NCBI RefSeq assembly: GCF_965137335.1 | Contig: NZ_CBCRZD010000004.1 | Strand: one strand, 5' to 3' | DNA from: Empedobacter stercoris | GTDB lineage: Bacteria; Bacteroidota; Bacteroidia; Flavobacteriales; Weeksellaceae | DNA: 64,000 nt | Shown here: positions 45,521-54,228 of the stretch, one piece after another | Layout: the number at the start of each line of letters is the position of its first letter | Numbering within the stretch: position 1 is the stretch's first letter | Made by a program: the position numbers and the translations under genes | Notes under the pieces: generated by a model | The model's database searches: none | Told to the model about the DNA's origin: nothing | The model's input: only the letters and a program-made list of their open reading frames with translations

Positions 45521-46162
45521 CTATTCTTTGTTGGTCTCAAAATAGATATTCGGTCTTCCAAAAATCCATTTTACGAATGAAACAACCAATGCAATCGGAA
45601 TTATGAATATAGCGGCTATAATCATTCCGTATTCATACAACAAAGAACTATCTGAATAAGGTTTCCCTTTCTTTCTGGCACGGAGTGCACTCATTGGTAA
45701 GCCAATCATATTGCCCATCAGCATCAGTTGAATGGCAGCTAATATAATTCTTGCTTTTTCTTTTCCGTATTCTTTTACAATGGCTTCGTATGTTTCCATT
45801 TCGGGCAACCCACGTGTTTCGGCATAATGTTGAGCAAATAGGACGGCTTTCGATTCTTCGGGTTTGACAAAGCTTTTGTCTCCCGTAAGGAAACCCGATA
45901 TTTCATCGTTATTCATTCCCATTTTTAATGCCATCTGCGTATGGGCGTATGAACATACGGCACAAGAGTTGACCTCAGTTACTGCCAGTTGCAATCTTTC
46001 TAAAAATTGTTCATCAATGGTGTTCTGTTTTTTATTTTTGATAAATACTATTGCTGACCTCGGTGCTAATACCAGCGAACGAAATAGTTCCGATAAAGAA
46101 ACTTTTCTTTTATACGAAGTTTGATTTTCAATGTTTTGAGGTATAGATATGTTATTGTTCAT
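45521..46162 (-). CDS. carboxymuconolactone decarboxylase/AhpD-like membrane protein
   Basis: 213 aa. An AhpD-type CxxC core (VNSCAVCSYAHTQMALKMG) is present, and the C-terminus adds a TM helix (MIIAAIFIIPIALVVSFV). Peroxidase-linked thiol chemistry is plausible. It ends the efflux operon that starts with the TetR gene. Confidence 0.82.
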   Translation of the reverse strand: MNNNISIPQNIENQTSYKRKVSLSELFRSLVLAPRSAIVFIKNKKQNTIDEQFLERLQLAVTEVNSCAVCSYAHTQMALKMGMNNDEISGFLTGDKSFVKPEESKAVLFAQHYAETRGLPEMETYEAIVKEYGKEKARIILAAIQLMLMGNMIGLPMSALRARKKGKPYSDSSLLYEYGMIIAAIFIIPIALVVSFVKWIFGRPNIYFETNKE

Positions 46163-46167
46163 TGTAT

Positions 46168-46860
46168 TTAATTTGTATGTCCACCAATGATGTTTCCGTC
46201 TTTCATTTCTATGGTTCGGTCACTTTTTTGAGCGAATTCATCATCGTGGGTTACAGCGATAATGGTCTGTCCAAAACTGCGTGTCAGGTCTTTGAAAATA
46301 TCAAAAACAATGTCTGTATTTTTACTGTCCAAATTACCTGTTGGCTCATCACCCATAATAATCAACGGATCATTAATTAACGCTCTGGCAATGGCAACAC
46401 GTTGTTGCTGTCCACCCGAAAGTTTATTCGCAGGTTTGAGAGCCTGATCTTCCATACCCAGCATTTTTAACTTTTCATAAGCCCGTTCTTCTATTTCTTT
46501 TGGAGAAAACTTACCAAGTTTCAGTGCGGGAATCATCACGTTTTTCAGGCAGGTAAATTCTGACAGCAGGTAATGAAACTGGAATACAAAACCTATTTTT
46601 TCGTTTCGGATTGCAGCCAGTTCATCAACCGATTTTCCGGTAATTAATTCATTATCTATCATTAAATTTCCACTATAGTCTCTGTCCATAGTGGAAAGAA
46701 TATAGAGCAAAGTAGATTTACCACTCCCTGACTTCCCGACAAGTGTTAAGAATTCTCCTCTCTCTACTTCAAAACCAATATTTTTCAACACCTGAAATTC
46801 TACCGGGTCATAAAAATACTTGTCGATATTTTCTGTTTTTAAAACGATATTTTTATCCAT
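46168..46860 (-). CDS. ABC transporter ATP-binding protein (LolD/MacB type)
   Basis: 230 aa. Walker A GKSGSGKST, signature LSGGQQQRVAIARAL, Walker B LIIMGDEPTG, H-loop AVTHDDEFA. The LolD/MacB-type pattern fits the adjacent FtsX-like permease. Operon: TetR, TolC, adaptor, permease, ATPase, CMD. Confidence 0.93.
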   Translation of the reverse strand: MDKNIVLKTENIDKYFYDPVEFQVLKNIGFEVERGEFLTLVGKSGSGKSTLLYILSTMDRDYSGNLMIDNELITGKSVDELAAIRNEKIGFVFQFHYLLSEFTCLKNVMIPALKLGKFSPKEIEERAYEKLKMLGMEDQALKPANKLSGGQQQRVAIARALINDPLIIMGDEPTGNLDSKNTDIVFDIFKDLTRSFGQTIIAVTHDDEFAQKSDRTIEMKDGNIIGGHTN

Positions 46861-46863
46861 GAT

Positions 46864-48087
46864 TTACTTTCTAAAAATGCTGACCGGATCTACTTTTGCT
46901 GCTTTACGGGCTGGAATGTATCCGGCAAAAAATGTAATCACTAAGCCCATAACAATTCCCTGAATGAATTTCTGCAGTTCATAATCTACAGGAAAGTATC
47001 CTATGTCACCACCGATGTAAACCTTTTTCAACAAGGTAATCATTAGCAATGCCATCAGCATTCCGCCAACTACACCGATCAAGCCAATAGATAATGCCTG
47101 CGTTACAAAAATCCGTATCACGTCGTTCCCTTTAAAACCAATAGCCTTTAATATGGCAATGTCATTTATTTTTTGGGAAACGGTCATGTTCAGGATATTG
47201 TAAATGCCAAAACCGGCAATGAGCATAATGGCTGTAGAGACAAAATTGATCATAATGAACCGCATTTTGCTGAGTGCCATCAGCGATTCGTTACTCTCTT
47301 TCCAATCTTCGGATTTGTATCCGGTTAATTGAGATAACTTTTCGGCAACGGCTGCCGCCTGGTGCGGATCTTTTACATTGACACTGATGTCTGTTACATA
47401 CACATTGTTTTCTTTGAGCAATTGCTGAGCGGTGTATAGATTAACGTACGATTTGGTGTCGTCTGCAGTTGAATTAAATGATCGAAAAATACCTGCTACA
47501 CGCAGGTTCTTAGTTACACCTTTTTGTGATGTAAGATTGATGTTATCACCAAGTACCAAGTTCATTTTTTCTGCTATTCCTATACCGATTACGATGCCGT
47601 TCGGGTCGGATTTCAGGGTTTCAAATTTGCCTTCAACCATTGATGATGTAATGCTGTACATCATATCTGCTTCATCTGGCTTTATCCCGATGCTTAATCC
47701 ACTCACTTGAGTTCTTCCGTTATTATAAAACACGCTTGTGTTTACCTGGGCTGTTACCACAGTTACTTCCTTTTGCTGTTGTGCCATTTCTGCAATACCG
47801 TTCGGGTTAATGATAGTATTGACTTTGGGTACTACTTTCGGATTAGAAATCAGGTATTCGGCAGCAGTATCACTTACCAGATTTTTGCTGATGACATCAT
47901 CATGGTATAACCGAATATGTGGCGTATTTTTGAAAATATTTTCGTCAGATGCTTTATCAAAACCAACCAGTAAACTGTTCATGAAAATATAGATCGACAT
48001 TCCGAGCAACACACCAAGAACGGCTACAGCAGTCATTTTTTTGCCCGAAAACAGATAGGTTCTGGCTATGTCTGTATTAATATTCAT
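46864..48087 (-). CDS. ABC transporter permease, FtsX/MacB type
   Basis: 407 aa. N-terminal TM helix, large periplasmic MacB_PCD-like domain (about 45-240), then three C-terminal TM helices with INDIAILKAIGFKGNDVIRI. Four-TM FtsX-like topology with the ATPase in a separate gene. Substrate unknown; a sulfur- or metal-related product is inferred from context. Confidence 0.88.
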   Translation of the reverse strand: MNINTDIARTYLFSGKKMTAVAVLGVLLGMSIYIFMNSLLVGFDKASDENIFKNTPHIRLYHDDVISKNLVSDTAAEYLISNPKVVPKVNTIINPNGIAEMAQQQKEVTVVTAQVNTSVFYNNGRTQVSGLSIGIKPDEADMMYSITSSMVEGKFETLKSDPNGIVIGIGIAEKMNLVLGDNINLTSQKGVTKNLRVAGIFRSFNSTADDTKSYVNLYTAQQLLKENNVYVTDISVNVKDPHQAAAVAEKLSQLTGYKSEDWKESNESLMALSKMRFIMINFVSTAIMLIAGFGIYNILNMTVSQKINDIAILKAIGFKGNDVIRIFVTQALSIGLIGVVGGMLMALLMITLLKKVYIGGDIGYFPVDYELQKFIQGIVMGLVITFFAGYIPARKAAKVDPVSIFRK

Positions 48088-48091
48088 CAGT

Positions 48092-49183
48092 CTAAGGTTT
48101 TATATGTTCCAGAATATCATCTTTGCTAATTCCTTCCAATATTTCTACATATTCGGTAGAAATGATACCTGTTTTTACAACAACGGGTTCGTCTTTTCCT
48201 TTTAGTTTTACCTTATTTCCAAAGCCCAAATAACTTCTCGGAATTAATAAAGCATTCTTCTTTTCGCTTGTCAAAATATTGGCTTCCAACTGTGTGCCGT
48301 AAATACTACTTGAAGGTGCTTCATTCAGCAACACTTTTACAACAAATGATTGTGTTTTTTCATCAAATGCAGCCACTATTTCACTGATTTTGCCTTCGTA
48401 CACGTTGCTTTTATCTGTGTTAAACTGAATATAAACCAATTGTCCCAATTTTACTTTTCCGATGCTTTTTTCATCTACGTTCAATACCACTTCCGGTTTG
48501 CTGTCATCAGCAATTGTGGCAACAATATCTCCTTTTTTGACATAATCTCCTGTTGATTTCAGCTTGTTGACAATCGTACCATTTTGAGGTATTATCAGTT
48601 GATTGTATCGTTCTATCACTTTGCTGTTTTGTAGCTGATTTTTGTTAGAAATCTGCTGTGTTTTGGCACGTTGCAACAGTTCTGCTTTTTGCTTTTTTAA
48701 GGCATTCAGCTGTGCCAGTGAATTTTTTGCTGCCAATTGCATATTTTCAAATTCTACCTTGGCTACACTTTGCTTTTGGAACAGGTGTTCATAACGTTCA
48801 GCTTGTTGTTTGTCTTGCTCGTATTTGCTTTCTGCATAGCGAATGTTTTGTTCCAGTTGCTGAATTGCAGGCGAATTTTCCGTTAGGTTTTCGTTGGCAA
48901 TGGTTAATTGTTCCTCTGCCGAATGCGTATTGATACGGTTAGACGGATTGTCGATAACCGCAATAACTTTTCCTATATTCATTTTGTCTCCCACCTCAAA
49001 ATTAGCTTCGGTCAATACGCCATCTGTTTGTGCCGTGAGATGATAAGCATCATCCCAATCGAGCATTCCCGATGCAAAAACCAATTCTTTTATATCTTTT
49101 ACCACCGGCTGCGCTTCTTCCTTTGAACCACAGGATTGTAGTGTAGCGAACAGTACAATGGTAACGAACAACTTTATTTTCAT
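48092..49183 (-). CDS. periplasmic adaptor (MacA/HlyD type), lipoprotein
   Basis: 363 aa with a lipobox (VLFATLQSCGSKEEAQP). A biotinyl-lipoyl-like domain, a long coiled hairpin (about residues 85-170), and beta-barrel segments follow. It links the ABC permease to the TolC-family protein encoded by the next gene upstream. Tightly packed operon (4-bp gaps). Confidence 0.9.
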   Translation of the reverse strand: MKIKLFVTIVLFATLQSCGSKEEAQPVVKDIKELVFASGMLDWDDAYHLTAQTDGVLTEANFEVGDKMNIGKVIAVIDNPSNRINTHSAEEQLTIANENLTENSPAIQQLEQNIRYAESKYEQDKQQAERYEHLFQKQSVAKVEFENMQLAAKNSLAQLNALKKQKAELLQRAKTQQISNKNQLQNSKVIERYNQLIIPQNGTIVNKLKSTGDYVKKGDIVATIADDSKPEVVLNVDEKSIGKVKLGQLVYIQFNTDKSNVYEGKISEIVAAFDEKTQSFVVKVLLNEAPSSSIYGTQLEANILTSEKKNALLIPRSYLGFGNKVKLKGKDEPVVVKTGIISTEYVEILEGISKDDILEHIKP

Positions 49184-49186
49184 AGT

Positions 49187-50512
49187 TTAAAACTTATTAT
49201 TGATGATAATTTTATTTTCACTAAATCCAATGCCTGCCAAAGCTGTAATAACATTTAGCTGGCTCAGCAGCATATCCGTTTGTGCAGTAAGTAATTTGTC
49301 TAAGGGCAGAATGTTTTCCTGATATTGATCGAAGTATTTCTGATAAGTGTCTTCTTTCAAAGTTTGAATTTTCTTAAAATTTTCGAGCTGTGAAGATGCT
49401 TTTTCGTACTCCACCAACAAATTGCTATTGCGGGTTTCGTTCTCACGCAAAAAATGAATACGATCATTTTCCGCCATTTGCCATTGCATTTTTTTCTCTT
49501 TTACCGCCGAATATTTTGAAACGGTAGTAGGTAAATCCCAACTCAAACGAAGACCAACGTAATTAAAATCAATCCAATTGGAATTAGGGTGAAAAAAGGA
49601 CGCATTACTCAAGTTTTGCCAATTAAAGGAAGATACAAATCCCAAAACGGGTAACTGTTGTTTCTGTGCCGCTTTCCATTCCTGTTCTGCCATTTTTTCT
49701 TTCAGCTGATAATGGTTTGCCCATAAACTGTTGTTTGCTTCTGTCAATATTTGTTTATGATCAAAATCTCGAATGTTTTGATTTAAAATGGGATTGACTT
49801 CATTCTCAAAAAACAAAGCAAGATTTTGCTGTTGGATTTGGATATTAAATTGTAATTGCGAACGCTGATCCTGTAATCGAATGAGGTTCACTTCGGCTTC
49901 GTTTACATCTTGTTTGCGTACAAGCCCTTCTTCAAACCTATTGTTTACGATGGTTAAAATTTGTTTTGCAATGACAATATTCTGCTCTACCATCTGTTGC
50001 TGTCCCTGAAACGATAAGATATTAAAGTAAATGCCGTTCAACTGGTCATAAATAGTCCATTCGTTTATTTTTTGCTGATTGGCTACCAGTTCCTGATTGG
50101 TTTTGGCAAGTTTTATACGGCTTATATTTCCAAGGTTAATAATATCGAACTGCGGCTGTATGCTGAATGTGCTGACATATTGCAAACCCATTGTGATTTC
50201 ACGAAAAGAACCGGGCAAACCGCCGAAAACTTCGGCAGGAATATAATTGGTTTGCAAATTCATATTATCAATAACCTGAGCCGATACCGGAATTCTCGGA
50301 TTAAAGGCATTTCCAACTGCGGTTTTTCTGGTCAGCTCTGCTAAATTTTGCTGGATGATGTCATTTCTGAAACTGACTTTTTTCTCCTTTGCAAAGGCAA
50401 GTACTTCGTCCAGCGTATGAAATTCTTTCTTCTCCTGCGACCATACCATAAAAGGCAATAAAAGGATGACTATTAGTAATTTATGTTTGTGAATATTCAC
50501 TAACTTTTTCAT
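49187..50512 (-). CDS. TolC family outer-membrane efflux protein
   Basis: 441 aa with a signal peptide (LLIVILLLPFMVWSQ). Helical repeats (NIVIAKQILTIVNNRFEEGL with VRKQDVNEAEVNL) give the TolC fold. The outer component of the tripartite system with the adaptor and ABC permease. Confidence 0.9.
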   Translation of the reverse strand: MKKLVNIHKHKLLIVILLLPFMVWSQEKKEFHTLDEVLAFAKEKKVSFRNDIIQQNLAELTRKTAVGNAFNPRIPVSAQVIDNMNLQTNYIPAEVFGGLPGSFREITMGLQYVSTFSIQPQFDIINLGNISRIKLAKTNQELVANQQKINEWTIYDQLNGIYFNILSFQGQQQMVEQNIVIAKQILTIVNNRFEEGLVRKQDVNEAEVNLIRLQDQRSQLQFNIQIQQQNLALFFENEVNPILNQNIRDFDHKQILTEANNSLWANHYQLKEKMAEQEWKAAQKQQLPVLGFVSSFNWQNLSNASFFHPNSNWIDFNYVGLRLSWDLPTTVSKYSAVKEKKMQWQMAENDRIHFLRENETRNSNLLVEYEKASSQLENFKKIQTLKEDTYQKYFDQYQENILPLDKLLTAQTDMLLSQLNVITALAGIGFSENKIIINNKF

Positions 50513-50530
50513 TCAAAAAAATATTATAAA

Positions 50531-51112
50531 TTAGACCTTTATTAAAGCTAAAATGCTATCCATTGTTTTTTGTCCCTGAACCTCAATATCAAATTCAAAA
50601 GAAGCCAATTTCCACTTCAGCATTTGCAGCCGAAACGTACCCATAACAATATGCACGAGTTCTTCTGAAGCTATTACTGTTCTAAAAACACCTGTCTCTT
50701 GTCCTTCCTTTATCAGGGAATTGAAACGGATGAAATTGGTTTGTAATAATTGCTTTATGGCATTTTTCACCTCATCAGAATTATCAATCAACCCGTCTGA
50801 TAAAACAATATTGATGAAACACGGATTTTGCTTGAAATACGAAAACTGACTTTTAAAAAGTGTTGTAAACTTTCCTTCCGGTGATTGCTTTGTATTGATA
50901 ATGGCATCAAAACGCTGGGTAATATTTTCTGATAAATAAGCAATTAATAGTGTTACGATTGCCTCTTTATTTTTGAAATGACGATACAAAGCACTTTCTG
51001 AAAAATGCATTTCCCGAGCCAAATTTTTAGTTGTAAGCCCTGCAATGCCACTTTCCATCAATATTTTACCTGATGCCTTTATTATTTCCAGCTGTCTTTC
51101 AGACAAATCCAT
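50531..51112 (-). CDS. TetR/AcrR family regulator
   Basis: 193 aa. N-terminal HTH (ESGIAGLTTKNLAREMHFSE, SALYRHFKNKEAIV), ligand domain behind. First gene of the efflux operon, so autoregulation is likely. The operon's promoter is at site G, giving two layers of control. Confidence 0.9.
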   Translation of the reverse strand: MDLSERQLEIIKASGKILMESGIAGLTTKNLAREMHFSESALYRHFKNKEAIVTLLIAYLSENITQRFDAIINTKQSPEGKFTTLFKSQFSYFKQNPCFINIVLSDGLIDNSDEVKNAIKQLLQTNFIRFNSLIKEGQETGVFRTVIASEELVHIVMGTFRLQMLKWKLASFEFDIEVQGQKTMDSILALIKV

Positions 51113-51136
51113 TTAATCCAAACTATTTTAAAAATG

Positions 51137-51180
51137 TAAAAGTAGTTTGGCTCATTAAGCTACACTGTAACAAAGGTTAC
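51137..51180 (-). promoter_or_regulatory. GTAAC-N4-GTTAC site G and -7 element
   Basis: Palindrome GTAACAAAGGTTAC at 51167-51180, 22 nt, then TACTTTTA on the minus strand (51137-51144; one mismatch to TAnnTTTG). Upstream of the TetR gene. Confidence 0.75.
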
Positions 51181-51187
51181 ACAAATA

Positions 51188-51216
51188 AAAAACGAGGACA
51201 TTTAATCCTCGTTTTT
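51188..51216 (-). terminator. terminator after DinB/CMD operon
   Basis: 11-bp stem AAAAACGAGGA / TCCTCGTTTTT with a 7-nt loop, at the 3' end of the gene that stops at 51240. Confidence 0.8.
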
Positions 51217-51239
51217 CACTAAAGCTATTAAGCAGCTTT

Positions 51240-51605
51240 CTAAGCAAGATTTTCAATTGCTTCAAACACACAATCTACTGCCATGCTAAATGCAGGCATT
51301 CCTCCTGTAATCGCTGCGGTTTCGCAAACTCCAAAAAGTTCTTTTACGGTAGCTCCGGCTTTTAAGGCTCCTTTGGCGTGCAATTTTGCAGGTTCTTTGT
51401 GCATACCGCCAATCAATAGAGCAAAGTGAACCAATTGCTGGGTTTTCTTGTCAAGTGGATTGTTGTAAATAAGTTGTTCTCGGTATTTTTCGATGATTTC
51501 TATGGCATCTGTTTCGTCTGAAAGTGCTGCCAATTTTAACCTTTTCTCGATGTTTTCCGGAACGAAACCCAGCAGCTCTTCGTACTTTTTTCTAATGTTT
51601 TCCAT
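51240..51605 (-). CDS. carboxymuconolactone decarboxylase-like protein without CxxC
   Basis: 121 aa. The gamma-carboxymuconolactone decarboxylase fold is recognisable (VHFALLIGGMHKEPAKLHAK, GATVKELFGVCETAAITGG), but the AhpD CxxC pair is replaced by MHKE. Function uncertain. Its start codon overlaps the stop of the DinB-like gene. Confidence 0.8.
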   Translation of the reverse strand: MENIRKKYEELLGFVPENIEKRLKLAALSDETDAIEIIEKYREQLIYNNPLDKKTQQLVHFALLIGGMHKEPAKLHAKGALKAGATVKELFGVCETAAITGGMPAFSMAVDCVFEAIENLA

Positions 51606-52150
51606 TAGCCGATCAAGGTTGAAGTATTAGGCCATTCCATATATTCAGCCGGATAAATTCCGTTTTGACGCATCAGCATATCCACTTGTCCTAAATGGTA
51701 CGAATGATGCCCAAACGTAATCCACAGAAATGCCATTACCGTGTATTTCCGTCCCATAAAGGAAACGGTTTTATTCAAATCTTCTTCGGTATAGCTTTTT
51801 AAGATTTCAAATCCTTTGGCAAAAACGTCCTTGTATTTTTCCACTAATTCCTGTCCGTCTGCAATGTTTTCCAATAAAGAAGCGTTATCGGGTTTTGGAA
51901 TTGCTAATCCGCTTTCTCCTTCCTTCATCGCCTGAAACCAATGAATTTCTGCCAATACAAAATGACGGATTAATCCACCTATATTAATTGTATTCACACG
52001 AGTTCCGAGATACATCACTTCGTTATCAATCGGTGTACTGTTAAATACTTCATCGGGAACATCTTTCAGTAATTCCAGCGTTTGAAGATAAAGTTGTTCG
52101 TGAATATTCAAGAAGCGATTGAACTCCTGTATTGTTGCCTTATTTTCCAT
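51605..52150 (-). CDS. DinB family protein
   Basis: 181 aa, four-helix bundle. Metal-ligand histidines IRHFVLAEIHWF and FGHHSYHLGQVD fit the DinB/YfiT fold. Such proteins may be thiol-dependent transferases (bacillithiol-type S-transferases). A low-molecular-weight-thiol link would suit the persulfide island; inferred. Confidence 0.8.
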   Translation of the reverse strand: MENKATIQEFNRFLNIHEQLYLQTLELLKDVPDEVFNSTPIDNEVMYLGTRVNTINIGGLIRHFVLAEIHWFQAMKEGESGLAIPKPDNASLLENIADGQELVEKYKDVFAKGFEILKSYTEEDLNKTVSFMGRKYTVMAFLWITFGHHSYHLGQVDMLMRQNGIYPAEYMEWPNTSTLIG

Positions 52151-52173
52151 TTTTATTACATTTTAAACTGTTG

Positions 52174-52217
52174 TAAAATTATGTCGTAACAGGAATTTAC
52201 ACAGTAACCATTGTTAC
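52174..52217 (-). promoter_or_regulatory. GTAAC-N4-GTTAC site H and -7 element
   Basis: Palindrome GTAACCATTGTTAC at 52204-52217, 22 nt, then TAATTTTA on the minus strand (52174-52181; one mismatch to TAnnTTTG). Upstream of the DinB gene. Confidence 0.75.
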
Positions 52218-52228
52218 AGAAAGGAGAT

Positions 52229-52915
52229 TTATTTCGCTTTAATAATAAATTGATACGGCAGTAAATCTACATTCACTTCAAAAGAAGTATAACCTGCTTT
52301 TTTCAACTCTGCAATTACTTCATCGATAGACACTTTATGGTCGGTTGGCGGGCCCACCGGAACATCTGTTTTGAAGAAATCAATCACGACCAATTCTCCA
52401 TTGTTTTTTGTTCCTTTTTTTACTTTTGCAAAATACTCGGCTCGATTGTCAATATGGTGATAGGTATTTACGATTAACACCATATCCACTTCATTGTCTT
52501 TCAAATTAGGACTGTCAAAAGGTATTTTGCGAAGAGTGATATTATCGATTTTGTTGTCTTCCATACGTTTTTTCAGGAAAGTCTGAAACTCGTCATTTAC
52601 ATCGGCTGCAATTACATTTGCTCCCTGTTTGGCAAGTTTCACAGAAAAATATCCCGTTCCCGCACCGATGTCCATAATGGTTTTTCCGTTGATGTCGCCT
52701 AAATATTGCATCACCTTGTTCGGTTGCTGGTATTCGTCACGTTCTTTGGATTCGAAACGGTTGATCAAATCATGCGTAGAAGCTTTGTGCATATACTCGT
52801 TTGCAGAGTGTGCAGGTTTTCCGTCTCCGTGACCTTTGTGTTTGTTGTGTTCTTGTGCCATAATTGTACTGGTTGAGGCAATGGCGAAGATTGCCGTAAT
52901 AATTTGTTTTTTCAT
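52229..52915 (-). CDS. exported class I SAM methyltransferase-like protein
   Basis: 228 aa. A signal peptide (IITAIFAIASTSTIMAQ) is followed by a histidine-rich stretch (EHNKHKGHGDGKPAHSANE) and a Rossmann methyltransferase core (IMDIGAGTGYFSVKLAKQGA). The putative SAM-binding acidic residue follows in VIAADVNDEF. An exported SAM enzyme is odd, since SAM is cytoplasmic. Operon: small Cys protein, TonB receptor, APC permease, this gene. Confidence 0.82.
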   Translation of the reverse strand: MKKQIITAIFAIASTSTIMAQEHNKHKGHGDGKPAHSANEYMHKASTHDLINRFESKERDEYQQPNKVMQYLGDINGKTIMDIGAGTGYFSVKLAKQGANVIAADVNDEFQTFLKKRMEDNKIDNITLRKIPFDSPNLKDNEVDMVLIVNTYHHIDNRAEYFAKVKKGTKNNGELVVIDFFKTDVPVGPPTDHKVSIDEVIAELKKAGYTSFEVNVDLLPYQFIIKAK

Positions 52916-52926
52916 TTTATATCAAT

Positions 52927-54225
52927 TTAATAATTAGACTTTTTTATTTTTTCACTCCAAAAATAAGTTCCTGTTCCGATGAGTAAATTGCTCATTCCCA
53001 ATATTGTTTCAAACGGATTATGGATTAATGCGTAGGTAATCATCCATACAGATAAAAGAACAAACACAATTTGAAACAGCGGAAATAACGGACTTTTGAA
53101 ACCTATTCTTTGTTGATTTTGCTTTCGCAATTTGAATACCCCTAAAACTGTCATTAAAGAAGATGCAGTAAGCAATATTCCGCAATAAATCATAATCTGC
53201 TCAAAGGTGCCGGTGAGCAACAATAAGGCACTGATGCTAAACTGCAACCACAAGGCTCTTTTGGGAATGCCGTTTTCCTGTGTTTGAAAGTACGACCAAA
53301 GACGATGTTCTTTTGCAATGCTCGATGTTACTCTCGGGCCAACCCAAACCATAGCACTAATGCCTGAGATTAACAGTAATGAAATGGCCAACCCAAAGAA
53401 ATTCCCTAATTTTTCTCCCAACATTTGCTGTGTAGCAATGGTGCCTACGTTCAACTGTCCGGCTAAATAATCAACCGGAACGTGTTTCAGAAAAACGTAT
53501 TGCAATAAGGCGTATAAAACCGTTACCAAAATTGTTCCTCCAATAAGTGCTTTGGGTAAAGATTTTAAAGGATTTTCAAATTCTTCAGTAATATAAGCTG
53601 CCGCATTCCAGCCCGAATAGGAATAACTTACATAAATCAATGCAATGGCAAAAGCTGTTGACGTTAATTCGGTAAAATATCCTTTTGAAGAAACAATGTC
53701 ATTGCCCGAATGTTCCGGTAAAACCAAACCAATACTGATGATTATTACAATCAAAATTACTTTGAGCAAAGTACTGATGTTTTGAAATTCGGCACTCAGT
53801 TTCAAACTTCGGGTATGGATTAATGTGATGACAGCGACCAAAGCAATACTCATCCATTTGACATTGAAATTCCCAAATGGAAAATACTCCGAAAAAGCAA
53901 TCGCAGCTAAAGCAATCGGTGCCGCAAAACCAACGGTAAGCGAAATCCATCCCGAAAGATATCCGATTAAAGGATTGTAAATTTTGGACAAGAAAGCATA
54001 TTCTCCTCCTGATTTTGAAATAACCGTTCCTACTTCAGCATAACTGAACGCTCCCGAAAGAGCCAAAATACCGCCTAAAACCCAAAGAGTAAGTACAACC
54101 GAAGGATTATTCAAGTCTTTGAGTTGAAACCCTAAACTGGTAAATGCACCCGTGCCAATCATATTGGCAACCACAATGGCAATTCCTGTTAGCGTGGTGA
54201 TTTTATGTTTGGATTTTGGCTGCAT
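52927..54225 (-). CDS. APC superfamily amino-acid permease
   Basis: 432 aa, about 12 TM helices. TLTGIAIVVANMIGTGAFTS is the helix-1 unwound GTG motif. FSYAEVGTVISKSGGEYAFL is diagnostic for APC transporters. The substrate is unknown. In an operon with a copper-type TonB receptor, it may import a metal-chelating amino acid or thiol. Confidence 0.88.
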   Translation of the reverse strand: MQPKSKHKITTLTGIAIVVANMIGTGAFTSLGFQLKDLNNPSVVLTLWVLGGILALSGAFSYAEVGTVISKSGGEYAFLSKIYNPLIGYLSGWISLTVGFAAPIALAAIAFSEYFPFGNFNVKWMSIALVAVITLIHTRSLKLSAEFQNISTLLKVILIVIIISIGLVLPEHSGNDIVSSKGYFTELTSTAFAIALIYVSYSYSGWNAAAYITEEFENPLKSLPKALIGGTILVTVLYALLQYVFLKHVPVDYLAGQLNVGTIATQQMLGEKLGNFFGLAISLLLISGISAMVWVGPRVTSSIAKEHRLWSYFQTQENGIPKRALWLQFSISALLLLTGTFEQIMIYCGILLTASSLMTVLGVFKLRKQNQQRIGFKSPLFPLFQIVFVLLSVWMITYALIHNPFETILGMSNLLIGTGTYFWSEKIKKSNY

Positions 54226-54228
54226 ACA

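Noticed and set aside
52186..52200. Possible extra GTAAC half-site (GTAACAGGAATTTAC)
   Set aside because: The right half is TTTAC at a different spacing; the full site H lies just beside it.
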